A stretch of 64,000 nucleotides of DNA from Thalassomonas sp. RHCl1 (GCF_947387555.1 NZ_CANDNZ010000002.1:806001-870000); one strand, 5' to 3'; counted from the first letter of the stretch, positions 8,678-18,432 are shown. Notes: a model not told the origin generated them from the sequence alone. Made by a program: numbers and translations.

Positions 8678-10318
8678 TTACCTTGACCCCGGAACGGGCT
8701 CGGCTAAATAGGGAAAACGTGTTTTCATCATACCGGCATGACCGGGAGCGCCATCGGTAAAAGGCGCCAGGCCGACACTGGCATCAGAAGGCGTACACAA
8801 GCCCAGCTCAACCGCTGTGCCATTAACATCAATCGGATAACACAAACGACCCATGATCACACGCAAGGCGATATCAACCACGTCATCTCCCGGGCGGCGG
8901 CCATTTGGAAAACCCGACAGATCGCCGTCAATAACCCCCAGCGGAGATTGCTGATTTGCTGCTATCGAAGGGATTTGGGTATTGAGCCTTAACATTTCCG
9001 ACGGGGTGATCTCAGCGAGCTGGTTAACCCCGAAAAAACCGGTTAAAAACGCGGTGACTAAGTCATTGCGGGGAAAATTTGTCGGTGCCAGAGTGGCGAT
9101 GTCCGTGCCTAACGTCTGGTTTACGGCATCTTTAAACAAGATATTTAACAATTCCGCCAGACTGGGATGGGTGACATAATCAACAAACTGGCCATCGTTT
9201 TTCGGCTTGGCGCTGGAGAAACGATCTTTATCTTTTAAGCCAATCACTAACTCATTCACCAGCGGCGCTCCCAGGCGGGAAACCTGGGTTTTTGCACCGC
9301 CGCTGATATCGGGCCGGGCAAAGGTCGCCCTGGGATTTAAAATGCGTACCTGAGGCATCCGGGCACTGGTCCAGGCGCCGATACTGCCGTTGCCCTTACC
9401 GGTCAGGCAAGACTTAGGGACTTCAATGGCAAGGGAGGTAACGTTTTTATCGATTAAATCATCGTTATCCGCAGACTGGGTGATGCCACCGGGAAAGCCG
9501 CCGCCGTCACCGGTACCGGGCGCGCTGTCCCCTTCTACCGGCACGAAATTCACCAAATCAAAGATTTTTCCCAAATTAACGACAAAGGGATCTTTTCTTT
9601 GCCCGACAAAGACCTTCGCCGCGCCGTCGCAGCCGGGAATATCCAGCGGGTAAATAAATTGCTCGGCATAAGCCTGATAGCCCCCGGCAGCGCCAAAGGT
9701 TTTAAAGCCGATATAATCCAGCGGCTTATAAAAGAAATCCTGACTATTTTCCGGGTTAGTCAACGGAGTTGACTTGCCCTTTTCGCCGTAACGTATGCTT
9801 AATTGATAGGACTCGATAAAATTTGCCGCGCTTTGATCGGCAAAACTGATTGCACCGATATTTTTTAACGGCACCGCCACGGTTTTCAGATTATCTTCAT
9901 CACCTATGGTTAATGCCAGGCCCTGCTCGTTTGATGAAGGAACTGCTGGCAAAGCATTGTTAAATTCAAAGGCAAAAGTGATATCTTCAATGGCATCACC
10001 GTCGTTATCAATATGTATGTTATAAACCGCATCTGCGTCCATGGCGAAATAGTTGGGGCCGCCGTAGGCATCCTGCAAAGGGATATAGTTTGCGATCAGG
10101 GTCACATAATCCTCCCGGCCGGCTTCATAACTGTTAAAAGCAAAAAAGTCCGTTGAGTCCAGGGTCGGGAAGCGGCTGATATTAGGGGCTTCGCGGTGAC
10201 TGGAAGCCTGCACTTGCCCGGCAATAAACCCGTTACTGATAAGAGCACCGGCAATAACAGCGCCGGCAAAGGCCCCGAAGGCAATTCCCCGAGACAAGCT
10301 TGAATAAAAAGTTTTCAT
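8678..10318 (-). CDS. Exported DUF4331 family protein
   Basis: The start is set at the ATG at 10318 (AAGGAAACCGTC upstream), ten codons inside the longest frame, because a signal peptide begins there: MKTFYSSLSRGIAFGAFAG, continuing to an Ala-rich cleavage zone near GQVQA|SSHREAP. The mature N-terminus SSHREAPNISRFPTLDSTDFFAF is the hallmark of the DUF4331 family, and the Asp-rich IHIDNDGDAIEDITF stretch that follows may bind calcium. The family has no settled function but is commonly found beside ECF sigma / anti-sigma genes, TPR proteins and lipoproteins, as here. About 546 residues, intact. Control by the ECF pair at 10464-11719 is inferred from gene order. Confidence 0.85.
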   Translation of the reverse strand: MKTFYSSLSRGIAFGAFAGAVIAGALISNGFIAGQVQASSHREAPNISRFPTLDSTDFFAFNSYEAGREDYVTLIANYIPLQDAYGGPNYFAMDADAVYNIHIDNDGDAIEDITFAFEFNNALPAVPSSNEQGLALTIGDEDNLKTVAVPLKNIGAISFADQSAANFIESYQLSIRYGEKGKSTPLTNPENSQDFFYKPLDYIGFKTFGAAGGYQAYAEQFIYPLDIPGCDGAAKVFVGQRKDPFVVNLGKIFDLVNFVPVEGDSAPGTGDGGGFPGGITQSADNDDLIDKNVTSLAIEVPKSCLTGKGNGSIGAWTSARMPQVRILNPRATFARPDISGGAKTQVSRLGAPLVNELVIGLKDKDRFSSAKPKNDGQFVDYVTHPSLAELLNILFKDAVNQTLGTDIATLAPTNFPRNDLVTAFLTGFFGVNQLAEITPSEMLRLNTQIPSIAANQQSPLGVIDGDLSGFPNGRRPGDDVVDIALRVIMGRLCYPIDVNGTAVELGLCTPSDASVGLAPFTDGAPGHAGMMKTRFPYLAEPVPGSR

Positions 10319-10463
10319 GACGGTTTCCTTTTTAGCTGATGGCGTCATAACTAGTTACGCGGCAAAAAGAAAAGCGGATGCACAAAAAGATATTTTTAAA
10401 AGAGAATAAACGGTTGACGGAAAAAGCAGCTCCGGCCCTGTTTCAGGCCGGAGCAAAACGATT

Positions 10464-11168
10464 TTACAGGGAGATCAGTGGAGTGGTATACAATACTTGA
10501 CTCGGCGCTCCCGTTGGTGAGCCGCCCAGCGGTTCCAGGCTTACCGCCAGCAAGCTAATATCATCGGCGCTAAATTGTGGTTTTTTCACTAATATACGGC
10601 TGCCGGTTTTTGGCAATAAACCTAAAGAGACCGGGTTATCCTGTCCCTTTAATACCATCCACAACTCATAATCTTTGTCGCTATAAACCGTCAGGAGGGA
10701 GCTTGCCTTGATATTAAGTTGCGCTTCTTTGACATCAATCAGCCATAACACTTGTTGTTGCTCATTTTGTACTAAAGCCACCTGTTCACTTTCAACCGGC
10801 ACACTTGGCTGCAACAGGAAAACAAGCAGCACCAGGCTTGCCGCCACGGCAGTAATGGCAACCCCTTGCCACAAACGAGCAAGCGCAGGAAATAGCTTAA
10901 CAGGCTCGGCTTTAACCGCTTCACTTACCCCGACTTGATGCGGATCAATGCGTTGTGAAATGTTCTGCCACACCTTAGGGTTAGGAGGCACGGCAGTGAT
11001 GCTATTGCCCATTTGATTTAGCTGGTGCTCCCACTGCCAGGTTGCCTGGCGTACCCGGGGGGAAGACAACATCAGGCGCTGGAACCTTTGCCGGGCACGC
11101 CCGCGTAAGGTCCCCAAGACATATTCGGCACTGAGCCTGTTAATCAGCTCGGGATCCTCATAATTCAT
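10464..11168 (-). CDS. RskA-type anti-sigma factor
   Basis: The start is the ATG at 11168, which overlaps the sigma gene stop as ATGA, a translational coupling usual for sigma / anti-sigma pairs. About 234 residues. The cytoplasmic N-terminus has the anti-sigma-K helix pattern (LSAEYVLGTLRGRARQRFQRLM, then WQWEHQLNQM). One membrane helix lies near residues 97-120 (VAITAVAASLVLLVFLL). The periplasmic C-terminal domain has LLTVYSDKDYELWMVLKGQDNPVSLGLLPKTG, as in RskA proteins. It should hold the ECF sigma factor at the membrane until an envelope signal releases it. The DUF4331 gene follows after a gap of about 145 bases. Confidence 0.88.
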   Translation of the reverse strand: MNYEDPELINRLSAEYVLGTLRGRARQRFQRLMLSSPRVRQATWQWEHQLNQMGNSITAVPPNPKVWQNISQRIDPHQVGVSEAVKAEPVKLFPALARLWQGVAITAVAASLVLLVFLLQPSVPVESEQVALVQNEQQQVLWLIDVKEAQLNIKASSLLTVYSDKDYELWMVLKGQDNPVSLGLLPKTGSRILVKKPQFSADDISLLAVSLEPLGGSPTGAPSQVLYTTPLISL

Positions 11169-11719
11169 AGGGATAAACACCTCTGCAGTTGTAGCAGGCC
11201 ACGGCGGATCCAGCTTTTAACCGTACCTAAGGGAGAATGAATATATTGCACGACTTCATGGTGACTCAAACCTTTAAAATAAGCCAGGTGAATCGCCTGT
11301 TTTTGCTGCTGCTCCAGGGCCTGCATACAGTCGGCAAGTTTGCTGTGCTCTTCATAACTAAGCTCATCCTCAAAGTTATTTGCGCCATGCTGACTGCTAA
11401 CTTTGTGATTCACACCTTCCTCATCCAGCGCCAGCTCTTTTCTGACGTTTTTCTGGCGTAACATATCCAGGCAGCGATAACGTACAATACTGGTCATCCA
11501 GGTCATTACCGCCCCCTTCGCCGCCTGGTATTCTCCGGCGTTATGCCAGATTTTAACAAAAGCATCCTGCAGCGCTTCTTCGGCATAAGCCCTGTTGCCA
11601 AGGATCTTTAAACAAAGGGCAAATAATTTACCTGCCGTGGCCTGATAAAGGGCTGAAAATGCCTTTTTATCTCCCTGTGAAGTGGCGCTGAGCAGGGAAA
11701 AATACTCTTGTGGATCCAT
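11165..11719 (-). CDS. ECF RNA polymerase sigma factor (SigK/RpoE-like)
   Basis: A 184-residue ECF sigma factor. Region 2 shows DAFVKIWHNAGEY and the promoter-melting helix VMTWMTSIVRYRCLDMLR; region 4 shows AIHLAYFKGLSHHEVVQYIHSPLGTVKSWIRRGLLQLQ, the helix-turn-helix that reads the -35 element. It is the first gene of a five-gene run leading into the DUF4331 protein, and its stop overlaps the anti-sigma start by four bases. ECF factors of this type usually activate their own operon. A second, independent ECF module lies immediately upstream on the same strand. Confidence 0.92.
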   Translation of the reverse strand: MDPQEYFSLLSATSQGDKKAFSALYQATAGKLFALCLKILGNRAYAEEALQDAFVKIWHNAGEYQAAKGAVMTWMTSIVRYRCLDMLRQKNVRKELALDEEGVNHKVSSQHGANNFEDELSYEEHSKLADCMQALEQQQKQAIHLAYFKGLSHHEVVQYIHSPLGTVKSWIRRGLLQLQRCLSL

Positions 11720-11898
11720 TTGGCTCCCGGGTATTGCAGATTTGCCTCAACTAATCTAGAAAATTATAGCCATGTTTTTCAGGGCGGTTGGATAATTGGT
11801 AAAATTTCGGCTTTAAGGGAGATAGTAAAAAAACAGAAATGATGATCAGCCGCCGCCCCGGAAAATAACGGGAGCGGCGTATGTTTAAACAACTTCAG

Positions 11899-12888
11899 TC
11901 AGTGCTTGTTGTTTTCAAGTTGCGATTCAGGCTGAGGCAATAACTTTTGATACTTTTCAGCTAAGGGATAATCCGGATTGGCGGCGACAAAAGCCGTTAA
12001 CTGCTCAACAGCCTTTGCCTGTTCGCCGGCTGCAAGCAGTTGATCTATCTCGGCTAACCAGGCGGCAATACGCTTTTGCTGTAGCAAATCATGGCTTGCT
12101 GCTGTTTTTTGCGAAAAGCTCATTGAAGTTGCCTTAACTCCCAGCTGCTGACTGTCCTGCTTTGCTTTATCCTTACTTTGCATTTTTGCCGGGCGATCAT
12201 AGACTTTCGTGGCTCCGGTTCTTTGAGCCGGGGCTGTAAAAGCCTGTACCTCGGGCACTTTTGCCGCAGCCTCCTGGCCTGCCCCGGCAAATTCGGCTTT
12301 TAGCCGGACTTTATCCAATTGCGTATCGGCCGCAGGTAATAACTGCTCAATCTCGGGCTGTGAGCGCAAGCGACTTTGTGCCCGGGTCTCAATTTGTCTT
12401 GCTGACGGTTTTTCATCCAGGACAACACTTTCTTGTTGCTGCTCTATGCTGTCTCTGGCCTGCTCAGCACCTTGATAGCTTTCAACTTGTTCAAACCCCC
12501 CCGTCTCTTTTTGGGCTTGTGCCGCAGAAGAAGCCGGTGCTGATTGCAATGTTTGTTCAGCTTGCGGTGTGACATGATCATAGTCACCTGACTGGGGGCC
12601 GTACCTTTTTGGCACCAATTCCTGACGCCAGTCTTGCAATAACACTACACTGCCCACCAGCACCACAGAAGCCGCCATGGCCAGCGGACCACTGCGGGCC
12701 TTAATTCGCTCAATTAAACTGACAGGTTTAACCTCGGCTTCAGCCATTAACACATCTTTATTTCTTGCCAGATGTAAAATGGTATTATCCAGCTCCGCCG
12801 GTGGCTGTTCTTTCGCCATTTTCCGGTACAAGTTGCTAATTTCCTGCTCAGCGCCTGCCCTGTTATCACTTTCATGGTTATCTTTCAT
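11899..12888 (-). CDS. Probable membrane anti-sigma factor with Gln/Ala-rich periplasmic region
   Basis: I start it at the ATG at 12888, which overlaps the upstream sigma gene by 11 bases, rather than 12 codons earlier. That gives about 329 residues. A charged cytoplasmic N-terminus (residues 1-55, with ISNLYRKMAKEQPPAELDNTILHLAR) is followed by one membrane helix at about 64-82 (PLAMAASVVLVGSVVLL). The long C-terminal part is rich in Gln, Ala and Lys, without clear folds until a helical end (RIAAWLAEIDQLLAAGEQAKAVEQL). The coupling to an ECF gene and the topology support an anti-sigma role; the sequence itself matches no anti-sigma motif I can name. The low-complexity middle is probably disordered. 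Confidence 0.65.
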   Translation of the reverse strand: MKDNHESDNRAGAEQEISNLYRKMAKEQPPAELDNTILHLARNKDVLMAEAEVKPVSLIERIKARSGPLAMAASVVLVGSVVLLQDWRQELVPKRYGPQSGDYDHVTPQAEQTLQSAPASSAAQAQKETGGFEQVESYQGAEQARDSIEQQQESVVLDEKPSARQIETRAQSRLRSQPEIEQLLPAADTQLDKVRLKAEFAGAGQEAAAKVPEVQAFTAPAQRTGATKVYDRPAKMQSKDKAKQDSQQLGVKATSMSFSQKTAASHDLLQQKRIAAWLAEIDQLLAAGEQAKAVEQLTAFVAANPDYPLAEKYQKLLPQPESQLENNKH

Positions 12889-13558
12889 CAGCGGCCCCCT
12901 GCATTTTACCGGCAATACATTCACGCAACTTTTGATAGCTATACCTTAATCGGCTTTTAATGGCCTCTTGCGATACTTCAACAATTTCAGCGATCATCGC
13001 GGCGCTAAAACCCCCTTCTTCTTTTAACATAAAAACATCCAGCTGCTTGGGCGGTAATAACGACAGGCACAGTTTTAAATAGCCGAGTTGCTGTGCCTGT
13101 TCGCTTTGCTGCCGGGGATCTTGCCCTTCGGCGATAACCGCCTCTGGCATATTTTCTTGCGCCGGGCTGTTAAACTTATTGGCTGTTTTTAAGGTGCGGC
13201 TATGATCTACCATACGGTTATAGGCAATACGGTACAGCCAGGTAGTAAATTTCGCACTGGGCTGATAGCCTTCGCTTGCTTTTATTACCCGGCTCCAGAC
13301 ATCCTGGTATAAATCTTCCGCCAGGCTTTTTTCACGGCACTGACGCAGGAAATAACGGTATAAGGGTCCCTTATGCCGGTGGTAAAGCATATCAAAGGCA
13401 GCTACCTGCCCCTGTTGATAACATGCCATAAGCTCCTCGTCGTCGAGTGACTCCAGCGGGTGTTCTGTAACCTCATTTTGCATTAAATTTTTTGCCTTAC
13501 CTTGCCTTTTCAGCCCTGCCTGAAATGTTTGCATCCCCTGTAAAACCTGCATCATCAC
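12878..13558 (-). CDS. ECF RNA polymerase sigma factor of the vWA module
   Basis: Up to 226 residues. Region 2 reads LYRYFLRQCREKSLAEDLYQDVWSRVI and FTTWLYRIAYNRMVDHSR; region 4 reads LPPKQLDVFMLKEEGGFSAAMIAEIVEVSQEAIKSRLRYSYQKL, the -35 reading helix-turn-helix. The listed start is a GTG one base after the vWA gene stop; ATGs at 13555 and 13552 or the one that begins MQNEVTEHP (about residue 26) are alternatives, and the last fits the conserved part best. It is tightly linked to the vWA lipoprotein upstream and the probable anti-sigma downstream, so the three form one transcript. Confidence 0.88.
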   Translation of the reverse strand: MMMQVLQGMQTFQAGLKRQGKAKNLMQNEVTEHPLESLDDEELMACYQQGQVAAFDMLYHRHKGPLYRYFLRQCREKSLAEDLYQDVWSRVIKASEGYQPSAKFTTWLYRIAYNRMVDHSRTLKTANKFNSPAQENMPEAVIAEGQDPRQQSEQAQQLGYLKLCLSLLPPKQLDVFMLKEEGGFSAAMIAEIVEVSQEAIKSRLRYSYQKLRECIAGKMQGAADER

Positions 13559-15388
13559 TTATTGCCTGTCGCTGATGCCTTTATCTGTCAATGCCTGCGT
13601 CGTACGCACCAGTTGTAAAAACTCTCCGCGATAACCAAAGTTATCCGGGCCTTTAGCACCGTTTACCAGGGTAATGACCTCATTATATCCATAATTTTCA
13701 GTAAAATGCCCGCCTTTTAGTAATTGTCCAAAGGCGGCAACCGCACCGGCAAAACGAAAATCATCACTGGCCCGGGACAAGTCTTTTGCTGCGCTTTTAA
13801 AGGTAATGGCATGTTCAAGCAATTTACTTGAGCCGCCTTCCGGTGCTTTATAACGCAGCCTCAGGTAGGCAACTTCATCCCCGCTACCGGGCACTGTGAT
13901 TTTGGCATCGGCGGCTTTAGTTTTGCGGTAACGCAAATCGTCGATACGCAACGCCTCACTACCCACCATGGTCAGCTCATACAGGGCGGTCACCGTATGG
14001 CCGGCGCCGATTTCACCGGCATCTATTTTGTCATTATTAAAATCTTCGCGTTTTAACAGCCGGTTCTCGTAGCCGATCAAACGGTATTCAGCGACAAACT
14101 CAGGATTAAATTCCAGCTGGATTTTCACATCTTTGGCAATGGTTTGTAAGGTCGAGCTGATTTCATCCACCAGCACTTTGCGCGCTTCGTTTAAGGTATC
14201 TATATAGGCATAATTGCCGTTGCCGACATCCGCCAGTTGCTCCATTAACATGTCGTTGTAATTACCTGCGCCAAAACCTAAGGTGGTCAAGCCGATCCCC
14301 GCTTCACGTTTGCGGGCGATCAAATCTTTTAAGGTTTCAATATTAACGGTACCGACATTAAAATCGCCGTCTGTGGCCAAGATCACCCGGTTGACACCGC
14401 CGGTAATAAAATATTGCTGCGCCAGCTGGTAGGCCTGCTCTATGCCTGCCGAGCCATGGGTTGAGCCCCCGGCGCGCAACTTATCCAGGGCCATGGCGAT
14501 TTTGGCTGTTTCATTGCCTTTGGCATTTTCCAGCACCACGCCGCTGGCACCGGCATAGACAACAATGGAAATACTGTCGTTTTCGTTAAGCTGCCGGGTC
14601 AGCATTTTCAGGGATTTTATCAGTAAGGGTAATTTGTTTGCCTGGTTCATCGAACCGGAAACATCCAGTAAAAATACCAGATTGGCCGCCTTAATCTGGC
14701 TTTTATCCAGCTCATAACCTTTAAGGCCTATGCGCAATAGCTGGCGTTTTTCATTCCAGGGGGCCGGCGCCATTTCTGTGGTCACGCTAAAAGGTGCTGC
14801 CTTGGTATCCGGCACAGGATACAAATAAGAAAAATAATTGATCAGCTCTTCTACCCTGATAGCATCCCCCGGCGGCAACCGTCCCTGATTGATCATACGG
14901 CGCATATTGCTGTAGCTGCCGGTATCAACATCAATGGAAAAAGTCGAGACCGGGGTTTCATCTACCCTGAAAACGCCGTTTTCATCCATCTTGGCATAAT
15001 TTTCCCGATCAACATCGCCAGGAAAGCCCGGACCGGGTAATGGTGGCCTTGGCATACTGGCGGGACCGCGATATTCCATGGTGGTGACCAGACGTTGTGC
15101 CTGGCTGCGTTTAACTTTTTTATCCGCATTCGCTTGAACCGTGTCAACGGCCGCTATTTCAGCAACCGATGCCTCGGGTGTTATCTCAACGGGAGGTTGT
15201 GGCTTGGCTTGCTCTGTTTTCGCCGTTTGTCCACCAACCTGCTGCGTCTGGGTTGTTTCTTGCTGCTCATTTTTTGCCGGTTGCTCCTGATAGGAACAAC
15301 CGGTTGCCAGCAAAGTGCTCAAAATGACTGCGGGAATGCAGCTGCCAGATGCTTTATCTGAGCCTTTATCTAGAAATGATACTTTCAT
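13559..15388 (-). CDS. von Willebrand factor A domain lipoprotein (YfbK-like)
   Basis: A 609-residue lipoprotein: signal VILSTLLATGC with the modified Cys near residue 31, then a Gln/Lys/Pro-rich linker. A YfbK-type N-terminal motif (STFSIDVDTGSYSNMRRMINQG) precedes the vWA domain, whose metal-ion-dependent adhesion site reads VFLLDVSGSMN, with a second TDGDFNVG motif. A C-terminal region (IQLEFNPEFVAEYRLIGYENR to LRLRYKAPEGG) matches the DUF3520 tail. YfbK-type proteins are envelope proteins of unclear function. It heads a sigma / anti-sigma run, so the encoded protein could be sensor or target of that system. An unusual arrangement is that the effector comes first. Confidence 0.88.
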   Translation of the reverse strand: MKVSFLDKGSDKASGSCIPAVILSTLLATGCSYQEQPAKNEQQETTQTQQVGGQTAKTEQAKPQPPVEITPEASVAEIAAVDTVQANADKKVKRSQAQRLVTTMEYRGPASMPRPPLPGPGFPGDVDRENYAKMDENGVFRVDETPVSTFSIDVDTGSYSNMRRMINQGRLPPGDAIRVEELINYFSYLYPVPDTKAAPFSVTTEMAPAPWNEKRQLLRIGLKGYELDKSQIKAANLVFLLDVSGSMNQANKLPLLIKSLKMLTRQLNENDSISIVVYAGASGVVLENAKGNETAKIAMALDKLRAGGSTHGSAGIEQAYQLAQQYFITGGVNRVILATDGDFNVGTVNIETLKDLIARKREAGIGLTTLGFGAGNYNDMLMEQLADVGNGNYAYIDTLNEARKVLVDEISSTLQTIAKDVKIQLEFNPEFVAEYRLIGYENRLLKREDFNNDKIDAGEIGAGHTVTALYELTMVGSEALRIDDLRYRKTKAADAKITVPGSGDEVAYLRLRYKAPEGGSSKLLEHAITFKSAAKDLSRASDDFRFAGAVAAFGQLLKGGHFTENYGYNEVITLVNGAKGPDNFGYRGEFLQLVRTTQALTDKGISDRQ

Positions 15389-15830
15389 AATTTTTGCTTC
15401 TTCTTGATAACTGATACCCCTATAAACGAAACAAAAAAGTAAAAGGGTTAAAAATTTTGATAAAAAACTTATTTTTTATTTTTCTCCTTTTTTTGTCGCT
15501 TATTTATCAATAATGCCGCCCTAAGTTATTAACAAGCAAAATGATTAACCGATTGGATCAAATAACAAAGAGTTTGGGTTTATTTAATGGCAAGCACGAG
15601 GTAACATGCTTTTGTAGATACTTTGTTGTTCTGGCATAAACAAATTGTTAGCTGTTCACTCGCAGAAGTGGCTGATAAACGCCGGAACCAGAAGTGCCTG
15701 TAGCCAAAAATAAAAATAGCTTGGCTGTAGACACCAGAGGAATATCCTATTCATCCGTTATCCAGGTAAACACGTACTTTTCGGAGGGCTTAAACAGACT
15801 GTTTTAGGGCAAAGGCTGTAAAACATTTGT
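15389..15830. other. Intergenic region between divergent vWA and PilZ genes
   Basis: This 442-base stretch is AT-rich next to the vWA gene (runs of T and A at about 15440-15490) and must hold promoters for both directions. I could not assign a clear -35/-10 pair or any operator. No ORF in it looks coding; the 94-residue minus-strand frame at 15758-16042 overlaps the PilZ gene and has no family features. Confidence 0.4.
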
Positions 15831-18305
15831 ATGGATACCAATATGTTGCAAACTAATAACAAGAAATACGATACAAAACTGATCAATGCGTTAATTCCCA
15901 TTACCTGTAAGAACAAGCTTGAATCTACTTTGATCAGTTTGACGCCAAAAGAAAATAAAAGCACCCGCTTTTTGATCAAAATGGAGCTGGCACGGTTAAA
16001 AACCGCTTGTGTCCGCGCCATAGATTTACGCCGTAAAACCAAAGAAGCGTGCGAAGATTATGTTTTTGCCGACATCACCCATTACCTGGATCAAAAATCC
16101 GTCAGTATTTTTGAATATCTGATCAAACAATATGGCGGCGAATACACGATTGGTGTCTATGAAGCCGTGCTTGCCGCGGCAACGGATCCTTCCAGTGCCA
16201 ATGTCTTGCAGGAGCTGGAGCAAGCTTCACAAAATTTCGAACGTTTTGATGTTGAGCATTTATATTTTGGCGACTACCGCACCCGCAACGAAGACCGTAT
16301 CCACTTTCGCTCTGAAATCCTGCTGGCCGTAGATGAGCAGGAATTGACCACTTTTACAGCAGATATTTCCACCGTCGGTATCCGCTTTTTATTGCCGGAA
16401 GAGGCCAAGCTCGCCAAAGGTCAGGAATTTAAAATACAGTTTGCCGAAATAGCCAAAAATTATGTCGGCGAAATATTGGAGAAGTTTGTCAATTATAAAG
16501 TAGTCTCTGTTGACAGCAATGACGAAAAAACCTGGATACGGGCCTTGCGTACCAGCTCTAATGCCAAGCTGGATGAGTTTTTAACCACTTTTATCAAGTC
16601 TCAAAAAGTATTTAACCGGGTAGACGCCTCGGATCTTGAGCCGGTATTGCTAAACAAGGGTTATGAAAAACTTTATATGCCAAAAAGCAGCGCCCTGCCG
16701 CTATTTTTCAATGGCCAGGGGCAGCTCAATTATATCCTTTCTTCCGAGCGGAACCAGGAAGCATTGGACTACTGGCATAACCAGAACAAACAAAACATTT
16801 TACCCTTCGCTTTAACCCCCAAGCGCATTAAACTGCTGCTGCAACAAAATAAATCAGGCATTACCACGGCTTTGTACGGTTTTACCCTGGTAAAACAAAA
16901 CAGCCGCCTTTATTTTGTCGCCACCGAACAAGAGCTTGAGCAAACCGGGCTGTTACCCGCCTTTATCGCGTTGGGATTAAAATATAAAAGCCTGCGCGTA
17001 TTTAAACTGCAGCTGGCCATTATCAGCAGCCGCTTTGACCAGTTGGGGCTTGAAGCCGACGGCCTGGCGCCGATAGCCAAAGAAAGGCTGCAAAAGCTGC
17101 GTTTTTGCGGCGCCATCACAGATATCACCCACGACGAGATGCTGGCAGATTATCAGGCAAAAGCTTTTAGCGCCAGCTCGAAGGATTTGCAGCAATTACG
17201 CCGCTTTATGGTGGCGGGTCAGTCAGGAGCGACGGATATTATTCCGGTGAAATTTATTTCCAAGCGCAAAGAAGCCCGTTACGACTACAAAATGCAGCTA
17301 AGGGTTATTAAAAATGACAGCCGCTATATCGGCTACAGCAAAAATGTTTCGGTGCGCGGACTGCAGGTGGAATTAGAGTCCGCCATTACCGCCAAATCGG
17401 GAGATTTGCTGACCATAGAACTGCCGGGAAAAACACCGGAAGATGGCAGCTCCCGTCCGTTTGCTATAGTGGCCATCAATGAATCAAAAACCATTTTGCA
17501 TTTAAAATCCGCTTCGCTTGAACACAATATCGATAACCAGAACTTCTTCCACCTGCTTAAAGATTATGTCGACCAGCAAGTGGATAAAACCCCGACCAAA
17601 AACAAAGGCCTGTCGGAAGGTTTATGCCGCTTGTACACCAAACACGGCCAACTTAACCTAGTGTTTTTATCGAAGCAAAAAAGCCGTTACCAGGCCTCGC
17701 GTTTAGCCACTCACAGGAATAAATCGCCATTAAACCAGCTATTGTCGGTATGCTCGGCGAAAAGCATCGCGAAAAACAAAGCACAGGCCAATAAAAGCGC
17801 TGAGCCGGTAAAAAAGAGGACAAACGAGGCATTGCCCGGCCAGGCCAATACCGATTTTAACCTTTACCCGATTTTAAATTCACCGCTCAATGACATCATG
17901 CAGTCGACCCAGTTTAAATGCCTCAGCCATAAGCACCAGCCGTTAACAGCCAGGTTATTTATTTTTGTCGATAACAAAAACAAGGATGAAATCAAAATCA
18001 TCAGCAAGTTTTCATCGGAGCTGACCTCCCCTAAGCTCAGGGAGATCTTTTTAAGTAATGCCCGTACCCGCGGCGAAGTCTATGTGTTGCAACTTGAGTT
18101 GTTAAAAACGCCGGAAGTTGACTGCCAGTTTATCGACGACCGCATTGCCGGATTAAAGACCTATTCCCGCTATCGCATCGACGGTATCAAAGACGAGTTG
18201 GCTAAAGTGGAAGGCGTACTCAATATTGTCGATATTACCGCTGAAACCTTGCAGCGCATGGCCTTAAAAACACAGCCGAAAACAGCGGCAAGAAACCCGA
18301 GTTAA
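15831..18305 (+). CDS. Large cytoplasmic protein with two PilZ (c-di-GMP) domains
   Basis: An 824-residue protein with no signal peptide or membrane helix. Two PilZ domains are visible: around residues 145-230 (RNEDRIHFR, then DISTVGIRF) and around 480-580 (RKEARYDYKM, then NVSVRGLQVELES). Both keep the RxxxR and D/NxSxxG motifs that bind cyclic-di-GMP. A Lys/Arg-rich helical N-terminus precedes them, and the remaining regions are unrecognised. Proteins of this size and layout occur across Alteromonadales and are probably c-di-GMP receptors acting on motility or surface attachment. No ribosome site is obvious before the ATG at 15831; the ATG five codons on is an alternative. It seems monocistronic: a strong hairpin follows at 18355. 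Confidence 0.85.
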   Translation: MDTNMLQTNNKKYDTKLINALIPITCKNKLESTLISLTPKENKSTRFLIKMELARLKTACVRAIDLRRKTKEACEDYVFADITHYLDQKSVSIFEYLIKQYGGEYTIGVYEAVLAAATDPSSANVLQELEQASQNFERFDVEHLYFGDYRTRNEDRIHFRSEILLAVDEQELTTFTADISTVGIRFLLPEEAKLAKGQEFKIQFAEIAKNYVGEILEKFVNYKVVSVDSNDEKTWIRALRTSSNAKLDEFLTTFIKSQKVFNRVDASDLEPVLLNKGYEKLYMPKSSALPLFFNGQGQLNYILSSERNQEALDYWHNQNKQNILPFALTPKRIKLLLQQNKSGITTALYGFTLVKQNSRLYFVATEQELEQTGLLPAFIALGLKYKSLRVFKLQLAIISSRFDQLGLEADGLAPIAKERLQKLRFCGAITDITHDEMLADYQAKAFSASSKDLQQLRRFMVAGQSGATDIIPVKFISKRKEARYDYKMQLRVIKNDSRYIGYSKNVSVRGLQVELESAITAKSGDLLTIELPGKTPEDGSSRPFAIVAINESKTILHLKSASLEHNIDNQNFFHLLKDYVDQQVDKTPTKNKGLSEGLCRLYTKHGQLNLVFLSKQKSRYQASRLATHRNKSPLNQLLSVCSAKSIAKNKAQANKSAEPVKKRTNEALPGQANTDFNLYPILNSPLNDIMQSTQFKCLSHKHQPLTARLFIFVDNKNKDEIKIISKFSSELTSPKLREIFLSNARTRGEVYVLQLELLKTPEVDCQFIDDRIAGLKTYSRYRIDGIKDELAKVEGVLNIVDITAETLQRMALKTQPKTAARNPS

Positions 18306-18354
18306 GGGAAAATTTGGCTGAGTTCCTACTGTTCCTTGAAGTAAAAGGTTCGTT

Positions 18355-18397
18355 ACACTGTTGATACCGACAAGGTAGTTATCGGTATCAACAGTGT
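18355..18397 (+). terminator. Strong stem-loop, perfect 16-base arms
   Basis: ACACTGTTGATACCGA at 18355-18370 pairs perfectly with 18382-18397 across an 11-base loop. It lies 50 bases after the PilZ gene stop and 36 bases before the next start. No T-run follows, so it may be a weak terminator, an mRNA-end stabiliser or a leader structure of the gene at 18433. Confidence 0.55.
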
Positions 18398-18432
18398 GAC
18401 AGGAATACATTTTACTTATCAAGGAAGATTAT

